The notes under the pieces were generated by a model that saw only the letters and a list, made by a program, of their open reading frames with translations, searched no databases and was not told the DNA's origin. From Ramlibacter tataouinensis (GTDB taxonomy: Bacteria; Pseudomonadota; Gammaproteobacteria; Burkholderiales; Burkholderiaceae_C), in NCBI GenBank assembly GCA_002427815.1, contig DIZF01000016.1, positions 80,334 to 144,333 on the forward strand: a DNA stretch of 64,000 nt, read 5' to 3'. Positions 58,154 through 64,000 of the stretch are shown here, one piece after another. The first letter of the stretch is position 1, and the number at the start of each line of letters is the position of its first letter. The translations under genes were made by a program, and so were the position numbers.

Positions 58154-59830
58154 ATGCTGACCACCGTCAAGGGGCTTCACGTCGCCCCATCCATCACCGT
58201 TTTCAACCCCCTGGGTTACCCGCCCAAGGTGAACCGCAAACAGCCCGCGAGCCGGCTGGACAGCCTGGACGGCAAGACCGTCTATCTCGTCGACAGCCGG
58301 TTCGACGATTCGGTCGAACTGTTGCGCCAGGTCCAGGCGTGGTTCGCCGAGCGCATGCCGGGGGTGCGGACCAAGCTGGTCCAGATGGCCAGCTACTACG
58401 GCAAGGACGACCCGGCGCTGTGGAGCGAAATCCGCGACCAGGGGCACGCCGCGATCATCGGAGTGGGCCATTGCAGCACCTGCGCGCCGGCCGTTTCCAC
58501 GCATGCCATCACGCTGGAAACACAATACGGCGTGCCGACCGTCGCGCTGCACACCGACAAGTTCGTCAAGGTGGTTCAGTCGGTCATCCGGATGGGCGGG
58601 CTGCCGCAGGCGCCGCTGGTGTTCGTGCCCCAGCCGGTGATGGGCAAGTCCGGGCAGGAGCTGCGCGCTTACGTGGAAGGCAACGATCCCTGCACCGGCA
58701 AGCCCGTGATGCGGGAGATCATCGAGGCGCTGACCGTGGGCCTGAACGCAAATCAGCCCGGCGATGAGCCATACGCTCGCACGACGCCGCGCCTGGAAGA
58801 GCCGGACACCGAAGAGAACCTGCATGCGCTGTTCGAGCGCAACCTGTGGACCGACCACCTGCCCATCGTGCTGCCGACCGAGGAGCGCGTGGCGCGCATG
58901 CTCGCCGGCACGCGCCGCCGCGCAGACGAAGTGGTGGGCCGCATGCAACCCACCCCAAACCGGGGCCTGTGGGAATACACGGTGGAAAAGGTCGCGATCA
59001 ACGCCGTGATGGCGGGCGCGAAGCCCGAATATTTCCCCATCATCCTGGCGCTGGCGGCCACCGGAATTTCCGCGCGCGGCAGCACGTCCAGTTCCGCGTC
59101 GGTCATGACGGTCGTCAATGGCCCGATCCGCAATGAGATCGGCATGAACTGCGGCATCGGTGCGATGGGGCCGTACAACCATGCCAATGCCACCATCGGC
59201 CGCGCCTACGGTCTGCTGTCGCAGAACCTGCAGGGCGGCTCGGTGCCGGGCGACACCTTCATGGGATCGATCGGCAACAGCTGCACCTACAACGGCATCA
59301 CCTTTGCCGAGAACGAGGAGCGCAGCCCCTGGGAGCCGCTCCACGTGCAGAAAGGGTTCGACCCCGACACGAGCACCGTCACCGTGTTCCACGGCTGCCG
59401 CTCCACCACCTTCGCGCTGGGCCTGCGCAAGGACCACTGGCGCGAGCACGTGCGCGACATGCTGCTGGGCACGGACGCCATCACGGCGCCGGTGCTGCTG
59501 CTCGACCCGATCGCCGCGCGCCAGTTCATCGATCGCGGCGGCTTCGACACCAAGGCCAAATTGATCCGCTGGCTGCACGAGACCGCCGAAATGCCGGCCG
59601 GGCGCTACTGGGACCTGCAACTGGTGCAGAACTACATCTACCCCCGCGCCGCCTTCGACGATACGCATTCACCGAAGGCGAAGTACGTCGGCGTGCCCGA
59701 CGACACGCCGGTGCGCATGTTCGAGGAGAAAGACATCAACGTGGTGGTGGTCGGCGGCGAGGCCAACGGCTACTGGCAGATGATGGGTGCCCACCACAAG
59801 GCGACCGTCTCCGTGGACGAGTGGCGCTGA
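58154..59830 (+). CDS. UGSC-family protein (cysteine variant of a (seleno)protein family)
   Basis: This 558-residue protein matches the UGSC-like family. Residues 103-112 read GVGHCSTCAP, where members have a Sec/Cys-Gly-Ser-Cys motif; here Cys-107 and Cys-110 are both cysteines, so no selenocysteine is needed. The C-terminal two-thirds carries the conserved NAVMAGAKPEYFPIILAL, VVNGPIRNEIGMNCGIG and NANATIGRAYGLL blocks, plus SPWEPLHVQKGFD. The active-site pattern recalls glycine-reductase-type selenoproteins, hinting at a reductive reaction. AAGGAG precedes the ATG; a thioredoxin-reductase-like gene overlaps its stop. Confidence 0.85.
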   Translation: MLTTVKGLHVAPSITVFNPLGYPPKVNRKQPASRLDSLDGKTVYLVDSRFDDSVELLRQVQAWFAERMPGVRTKLVQMASYYGKDDPALWSEIRDQGHAAIIGVGHCSTCAPAVSTHAITLETQYGVPTVALHTDKFVKVVQSVIRMGGLPQAPLVFVPQPVMGKSGQELRAYVEGNDPCTGKPVMREIIEALTVGLNANQPGDEPYARTTPRLEEPDTEENLHALFERNLWTDHLPIVLPTEERVARMLAGTRRRADEVVGRMQPTPNRGLWEYTVEKVAINAVMAGAKPEYFPIILALAATGISARGSTSSSASVMTVVNGPIRNEIGMNCGIGAMGPYNHANATIGRAYGLLSQNLQGGSVPGDTFMGSIGNSCTYNGITFAENEERSPWEPLHVQKGFDPDTSTVTVFHGCRSTTFALGLRKDHWREHVRDMLLGTDAITAPVLLLDPIAARQFIDRGGFDTKAKLIRWLHETAEMPAGRYWDLQLVQNYIYPRAAFDDTHSPKAKYVGVPDDTPVRMFEEKDINVVVVGGEANGYWQMMGAHHKATVSVDEWR

Positions 59831-60771
59831 TGGGCGGGCCTGTGCGTGAAATCGATCTGGCCATTGTCGGCGCCGGCGTCGCCGGTTTGACCGCCGCGAT
59901 CGTGGCTGCGCAGCACGGGCTGCAAGTCCTCGTGATCGAGCGCACGGGTGCCGGCGGGCAGGTGCTGAACGTGGAGCAGGTCGCCAACTGCCCCGGCTTT
60001 CCGCAGGGCGTGTCGGGCTTCGAGCTCGGGCCCCTGCTGCAGGAGCAGGCGGAGGCGGCCGGCGCGCAATTCCAGCTCGACACCGTCGAGGGCATCGACC
60101 CGGTGCCCGGTGGCCGCCACGTGGTGCGCTGCACGGACGAGACGGTCGCGGCCCGCGCAGTGCTGGTGGCCGCGGGTTCGACCCGGCGGCTCCTGGGCGT
60201 GCCCGGTGAAGACAGACTCGAAGGCCGTGGTGTGTCGCACTGCGCGTCGTGCGATGGGCCCCTGTTTCGCGGCCAGCCGGTGTGCGTGGCCGGCGGCGGC
60301 GATTCGGCGTTCGGCGAAGCGCTGGTGCTGGCGGGCCATGCAAGCCGGGTCACCATCGTGTTCCGGGAAGAACAGCCGCATGCCCAGCGGTACCTCGTGC
60401 AGGCAGTGGCTGCCATGCCCAACGTCGAACTGGTCCGCCGGTGCGAGATCCTCGAGATCACCGGCGACGACAGCGGCGTGACCGGAGTGCGGCTGCAGGT
60501 TGCCGGCGAGCCCACGGGCGCCCTGCCGGTGCGCGGCGTCTTCGTTTATGCGGGGCTGGCCCCCGACACCGGGTTCCTGGGCGGCGCGCTGCAACTGGAC
60601 ACGGCCGGCCGCATCGAGACCGACGCCGCCTTGCGCGCCAGTGTTCCCGGCATCTTCGCCGCCGGCGACATTCGGGCCGGCTCACCCTGTCTGCTCGCAG
60701 CGGCCTGCGGCGACGGTGCGATGGCTGCCGCATCCGCCTTCCGCTACCTCGAAGACAGCCTCCCTTGTTAA
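59830..60771 (+). CDS. Thioredoxin-reductase-like FAD oxidoreductase
   Basis: This 313-residue flavoprotein has the TrxR layout: FAD motif AIVGAGVAGLTAAI (11-24), the redox-active pair Cys-138/Cys-141 in SHCASCDGPLF, an NAD(P)H motif GGGDSAFGEALVLA (about 155-168), and a C-terminal GIFAAGDIRAGSPCLLAAAC. The overlap with the UGSC stop (TGATG) shows co-translation, so it probably re-reduces the Cys-x-x-Cys of the UGSC protein. It lacks clear thioredoxin partners nearby. Confidence 0.9.
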   Translation: MGGPVREIDLAIVGAGVAGLTAAIVAAQHGLQVLVIERTGAGGQVLNVEQVANCPGFPQGVSGFELGPLLQEQAEAAGAQFQLDTVEGIDPVPGGRHVVRCTDETVAARAVLVAAGSTRRLLGVPGEDRLEGRGVSHCASCDGPLFRGQPVCVAGGGDSAFGEALVLAGHASRVTIVFREEQPHAQRYLVQAVAAMPNVELVRRCEILEITGDDSGVTGVRLQVAGEPTGALPVRGVFVYAGLAPDTGFLGGALQLDTAGRIETDAALRASVPGIFAAGDIRAGSPCLLAAACGDGAMAAASAFRYLEDSLPC

Positions 60772-60810
60772 ACCCCTTGCAGGTCCCCGCGCTGTTCTGC
60801 CCGCAAAGGC

Positions 60811-60838
60811 TTGCGCATGCGCCGCCGCGGCCTATACT
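60811..60838 (+). promoter_or_regulatory. Promoter ahead of the TetR remnant
   Basis: TTGCGC (60811-60816) and TATACT (60833-60838) are 16 bases apart. The start codon of the TetR remnant is only 7 bases past the -10 box, so transcription would start near the ATG and the message would be leaderless. It may now drive the shikimate-dehydrogenase-like gene. Confidence 0.5.
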
Positions 60839-60844
60839 TGTAGA

Positions 60845-61012
60845 ATGAACCAACTGGTACATTCCAGCAGACTGCCGGCCAGCCTTCGCGGGAACGAGCC
60901 GGCAAGGGAGACCCGTCGCACCAACGACCCCGAACGAACCAAAGCCAACGTCTCGGCCCTACAGGGCGGCACACTTGGAATGTCCTCGATGAACTCCGGT
61001 ACCTTTCCATGA
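60845..61012 (+). pseudogene. TetR-family regulator, N-terminal fragment
   Basis: The 55-codon frame begins MNQLVHSSRLPASL and contains RRTNDPERTKANV, the typical start of TetR DNA-binding domains. It then diverges into GGTLGMSSMNSGTF and stops, before the helix-turn-helix itself. The deletion fuses the relic to the start of the shikimate-dehydrogenase-like gene (4-base ATGA overlap at 61009-61012), so it may now act as an upstream ORF. Confidence 0.65.
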
Positions 61013-61845
61013 TGATCAACGGCCAGACCGAGGTGATCGCCCATCTGGGCTATCCCACCCACTCCTTCAAGGCGCCGATGATCTACAACCCGTACTTCGA
61101 GTCGGTCGGCGTGAACGCGGTGGTGGTGCCGATGGGTTGCCGGCCCGAATCGTTTCCGCAGGTCCTGCGCAGCCTGTTCACCCTGGAGAACATCCGCGGC
61201 GCGCTGATCACGATGCCCCACAAGGTCAGCGTGGTCAGCCTGCTCGACGAAGTCACCCCTACGGTGCGCGTGGCGGGCGCCTGCAATGCGGTCAAGCGCG
61301 CCGCCGACGGCCGCCTGGTGGGCGACATGTTCGATGGCGCCGGCTTCGTGCGCGGGCTGCAGCGCAAAGGTCTGGAGTTGCGCGGCGCGCGCGGGTTGGT
61401 GGTGGGCTGCGGCGGTGTGGGCTCGGCCATTGCAGCCTCACTGGCCGGGGCCGGGCTCGGCGCCATCGCGCTGCACGACGCCCAGCCGGCAGCGGCCGAG
61501 GCGCTGGCACAGCGACTGAAGACTCATTACCCCGCCATCGAAGTGACCACCGGCAGCAACGACCCGGCGGGAATGGCACTGGCCGTCAACGCCACCCCGT
61601 TGGGGATGAACGCGGGCGATCCCATGCCGATGGACATATCGCGCCTCGAGTCCCACACCTTCGTCGGCGAAGTCGTGATGAAGTCCGAGGTGACTCCGTT
61701 TCTCGCCGCTGCACAGGCGCGCGGGTGCCGCGTGCAGATAGGCACAGACATGTTGTTCGAGATGATCCCCGCTTACCTCGAGTTCTTCGGCTTTCCGACC
61801 ACGACGGCGGAGATCCTGCGATCCGTCGCGCGGCTGCAGTACTGA
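61009..61845 (+). CDS. Shikimate/quinate dehydrogenase-like protein
   Basis: This 278-residue protein has the AroE layout: an N-terminal substrate domain (IAHLGYPTHSFKAPMIYNPY, then VVPMGCRPESFPQVLRSL with LITMPHKVSVVSLLD carrying the catalytic Lys) and a Rossmann domain with VVGCGGVGSAIAASLAGAG and NATPLGMNAGDPMPMD. It is typical of AroE-like accessory dehydrogenases that oxidise shikimate or quinate with NAD(P). The neighbouring dehydroshikimate-dehydratase-like genes make a catabolic role more likely than biosynthesis. The start overlaps the TetR remnant. Confidence 0.9.
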   Translation: MMINGQTEVIAHLGYPTHSFKAPMIYNPYFESVGVNAVVVPMGCRPESFPQVLRSLFTLENIRGALITMPHKVSVVSLLDEVTPTVRVAGACNAVKRAADGRLVGDMFDGAGFVRGLQRKGLELRGARGLVVGCGGVGSAIAASLAGAGLGAIALHDAQPAAAEALAQRLKTHYPAIEVTTGSNDPAGMALAVNATPLGMNAGDPMPMDISRLESHTFVGEVVMKSEVTPFLAAAQARGCRVQIGTDMLFEMIPAYLEFFGFPTTTAEILRSVARLQY

Positions 61846-61933
61846 TCTTTTCCGCTGCGCTTGGGGCTGGCGCAATTGGTGTCGAGGTATCTGTCCGCGA
61901 CTGGACCGACCGAAGGCCGGGCCCGCTTGCGCT

Positions 61934-62845
61934 TCAGGCGGTGCGGCTGGAACTCTGACGCAACCGGATGCGGCCGGGCAACGGGACTGAGCGGCGCAAC
62001 ACCTCCTCGCCCAGCCATTCCGACGCCGCACGGGCGCGCTGCGCGACCAGCGGCAGAGGCAGTTGCTGGTAGTCGTCGTTGAAGACCTCGAAGCTGTAGT
62101 CCCCCCGGTACCCGAGCGCTGCCAGGCGCATCACCAGATCAGTCAACTCCGGGCTGTGCATGCCCTCACCCGGAAAGACGCGAGACTGCTGCGTGGTCAC
62201 CCTGCCGGTGTTGTCGGAACGCGTCTCCGGTTGCATGAAATCGGCCAGCCGCACGACGAAGATCCTGTCCGGCTCGATCAGTTCAAGTTCGTCCAACGGG
62301 GTCTGGCTCACCAGCGTGTGAGCGCTGTCGATGGCGAGTCCCAGATTGGGCGCGTCGGCCCGGCAGACCACATCCCAGGCGGTGGCGAAGTCAGTGACCC
62401 TGCGGCTCCAGCTCATGCCCTCGTAGGCTATTTTCAGGCCCAGCGGGACCGCCAGGATGGCCAGTTTGCGCAAATCGCGGGCAATGGCGTCCAGATCCTG
62501 TGCGGCAACGCTGTTCGTCGACGATGCAACGAGCAGCAGGGGCGCGCCAAGCGTAGACGCCATCTGCATCATGGCCTTGGCGACTTCCACCTTGTAATCG
62601 TGCTGGCGCCCTGACAGCCCCTCGTAGTCCCGCAGCCACTGGAAGCCCGTGACCCGCAGGCCGCTGGACTTGACGGCTTCCACGGCCGCATCCATGCCAC
62701 CACTGTGGCCGACGATGTCGCTGGCCTCGATCATTACCTGTTCGAACCCCGCCTCGCGGATCGCCTTCAGCTTGCCCTCGAGCGGGCCGGCAAGGGTCAC
62801 GGTGGCCATGCCGAAATCATCGAAATTGCCGCTGCGCTGGCTCAT
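61934..62845 (-). CDS. Sugar-isomerase-like TIM-barrel protein (dehydroshikimate dehydratase type)
   Basis: This 303-residue protein belongs to the xylose-isomerase-like/AP-endonuclease-2 TIM barrels. The pattern ATVTLAGPLEGKLKAIREAG, EASDIVGHSGGMDAAVEAVK, IAYEGMSWSRRVTDFATAWD, LGLAIDSAHTLVSQT and FPGEGMHSPEL-DLV fits the metal site (Glu, Asp, His, Glu) of 3-dehydroshikimate dehydratases such as QuiC/AsbF. In QuiC this domain is fused to an HPPD-like domain; here the second domain is a separate gene upstream (4-base overlap ATGA). Predicted reaction: 3-dehydroshikimate to protocatechuate. Confidence 0.82.
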   Translation of the reverse strand: MSQRSGNFDDFGMATVTLAGPLEGKLKAIREAGFEQVMIEASDIVGHSGGMDAAVEAVKSSGLRVTGFQWLRDYEGLSGRQHDYKVEVAKAMMQMASTLGAPLLLVASSTNSVAAQDLDAIARDLRKLAILAVPLGLKIAYEGMSWSRRVTDFATAWDVVCRADAPNLGLAIDSAHTLVSQTPLDELELIEPDRIFVVRLADFMQPETRSDNTGRVTTQQSRVFPGEGMHSPELTDLVMRLAALGYRGDYSFEVFNDDYQQLPLPLVAQRARAASEWLGEEVLRRSVPLPGRIRLRQSSSRTA

Positions 62846-63726
62846 GATGCTGCCCGCGCGTCGTGCACCAGCTCGAACGTCAAGCCGCTCAACGGTTTGG
62901 TGAGCGCCCCGCGCACGCCGCTGCGCACGTGTTCGCTCTCGATAAATTCCACGCCTCGCTGCTGCAGTGCCGCGACGGCTGTGGGAACGTCCGGTGCGCC
63001 CAGGCCGATGCGTTGCAGCATCTCCTCGCTTTCGACTTCGTCGAGGCCAGGCGGCGGTTCGACCAGCTGCAGGAAAAAGGTCCGGCACGGGCTGGCCAGA
63101 ATCTTGCCGTCGGGCATGATGCCGAAGCGTTCGTCGTCGGGCAGCTCGGCGAAGCCGAAGAGCTCCCGGTAGAACTCGCACCAGTCCGCCATCCGGTCGA
63201 AGTTGATGTATTGCACGAGGCCGAACCAGTGCAGGCCCGCCAACGCCGGCGGCTGGCGGTCCGCTCCCGGGATGGGGACGAAGTCGACATCCCAGATCGA
63301 GAATTCCCGATAGCGGTCGACGAGATAGATCCTGCTGCCGCCCACTCCGTGGATCGCGGGGATGTTGAGCTCCATCACTTCGACGTGCGCGGGCACGGCC
63401 CAGGCACCACGGTCCAGGGCATGTGCGTACGCCATCGCCGCATCCTTGACGCGGAAGGCTACCGCGGCGATCACAGGCACCTCTCGCGGTTGAACGCTCC
63501 CCCGGCTTGGGTTGGCATGGGCATTGATCACCACGTTCATCGTGCCCTGGCGGTACAGCAGCACTTCGCGCGAGCGGTGGCGTGCGACCGGGTGGAACCC
63601 CATCGTCTCCAGCGCCTGACCGACCGCCTGCGGCCGGGAGGTGGCGTACTCTATGAATTCGATGCCGTCCAGGCCCAGCGGATTGGTTGCCCCGAGGTGA
63701 ATTTCTCGTTCTATCGGCTCGGACAT
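62842..63726 (-). CDS. VOC-family protein, HPPD-like
   Basis: This 294-residue protein has the two-domain VOC layout of 4-hydroxyphenylpyruvate dioxygenase: NPLGLDGIEFIEYATSRPQA, GFHPVARHRSREVLLYRQGT and MNVVINAHANP in the N-terminal domain, then GLHWFGLVQYINFDRMADWC and FELVHDARAA in the second. The usual second iron His appears replaced (LQRIGLGAPDVPTAVAAL), so normal HPPD activity is doubtful. It probably corresponds to the C-terminal domain of QuiC. GGAGGA lies just before the ATG. First gene of the pair. Confidence 0.85.
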   Translation of the reverse strand: MSEPIEREIHLGATNPLGLDGIEFIEYATSRPQAVGQALETMGFHPVARHRSREVLLYRQGTMNVVINAHANPSRGSVQPREVPVIAAVAFRVKDAAMAYAHALDRGAWAVPAHVEVMELNIPAIHGVGGSRIYLVDRYREFSIWDVDFVPIPGADRQPPALAGLHWFGLVQYINFDRMADWCEFYRELFGFAELPDDERFGIMPDGKILASPCRTFFLQLVEPPPGLDEVESEEMLQRIGLGAPDVPTAVAALQQRGVEFIESEHVRSGVRGALTKPLSGLTFELVHDARAAS

Positions 63727-64000
63727 CGGTATTCCTCCATACAAGAAAGGAGCCATTCAATCAAGCCAGCACCACTGCAGCGCGTGAATGCGGGTAAACA
63801 CCAAGCAGCGGCGCACCAGCGATTGGCAGGTCGCATTTGCCATCTCGCCAGCTTCTGAAGCGCAGCAGCTGCGATGGAACCAGGATGGGCAGCCGGGCGC
63901 TGGTCCTGTTCCTGCCTCGATTGTCTGCGAACTTCGGCCGCGGCATTTCGGGCGTTCGCCCGGGGCTGGGATCAGGAATGCCTGCTGGGTCTGTCATTCG
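63727..64000. other. 274-base edge region upstream of the VOC gene
   Basis: No gene is recognised. A minus-strand frame is open from 63997 to 63761 and could be the end of a gene or chance. The promoter of the VOC/dehydratase pair should lie here. Confidence 0.35.

Noticed and set aside
58112..59668. 518-codon minus-strand frame opposite the UGSC gene
   Set aside because: Shadow of a well-conserved gene in high-GC DNA.
61934..63760. Single 608-codon minus-strand frame that seems to fuse the VOC and dehydratase genes
   Set aside because: The VOC protein lies in a different frame and ends with an ATGA overlap at the dehydratase start, so the continuous frame is a chance read-through, not a QuiC fusion.
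63761..63997. Minus-strand 78-codon frame at the right edge
   Set aside because: No recognisable family; it could be chance or the end of a gene but cannot be supported.

Overview
The window is high-GC, densely coded DNA from a betaproteobacterium, most probably of the order Burkholderiales. I infer this from the several Bug/TctC-type tricarboxylate-transporter binding proteins, the betaproteobacterial-type sdhB remnant, the OmpC-like porin, the LysR/IclR-regulated aromatic catabolism genes, and the absence of phage or IS genes. No tRNA, rRNA, CRISPR array or intact transposase was seen.

Layout. 1-3180: a suf iron-sulfur operon on the minus strand (sufB-sufC-sufD-sufS, the last cut by the window edge). 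3239-10834: mixed genes, including a DUF2249 protein, an internally deleted sdhB relic, an M48 protease/LemA pair, a Bug protein, WrbA, an extradiol dioxygenase-like protein, a VIT transporter and DoxX. 10971-25578: LysR, an FAD-linked oxidase, feruloyl-CoA synthase, a FUSC transporter, an Old Yellow Enzyme, a RavA/ViaA-like pair with a DUF364 protein, and an amidohydrolase. 25730-34216: an arsenic/thiol island (ArsR, two arsenate reductases, ACR3, an ECF sigma factor, a second ArsR-family regulator, an ArsP-like permease, DUF2798, a 22-residue ORF with a glutathionylspermidine-synthase-like ATP-grasp protein, a thioredoxin-like protein and a rhodanese). 34261-37103: a minus-strand periplasmic thiol-redox group. 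37181-40228: a fluoride-resistance island with two fluoride riboswitches (DUF190, then CrcB, an antiporter and a universal stress protein).

40358-49257 is the most striking region. A MarR regulator is followed by a seven-gene corrinoid-dependent methyl-transfer operon: corrinoid protein, UroD-family methyltransferase, MetH-activation-domain-like protein, corrinoid-reactivating ferredoxin/ASKHA protein, pterin methyltransferase, amidohydrolase, and a MetV-MetF fusion. The same GTTG-N6-CAAC palindrome sits in both the marR promoter and the operon promoter. The set should take a methyl group from an unknown substrate through a corrinoid to tetrahydrofolate, and then oxidise it.

49396-63726 holds catabolic clusters: a porin; an aconitase-X pair with an IlvD/Edd relic, an IclR regulator, an FAD oxidoreductase, a Bug protein and a hydrolase; a LysR-controlled UGSC-family protein with its own thioredoxin-reductase-like partner; and a shikimate-dehydrogenase-like gene facing a split dehydroshikimate dehydratase (sugar-isomerase-like plus HPPD-like VOC proteins). 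With feruloyl-CoA synthase these suggest use of plant-derived aromatic and hydroaromatic acids.

Gene debris recurs: fragments of sdhB, a DsrE-like gene, a HAD hydrolase, a Bug protein, IlvD/Edd, DUF1993 and a TetR regulator lie between intact genes. This implies repeated deletion and rearrangement of the accessory regions.
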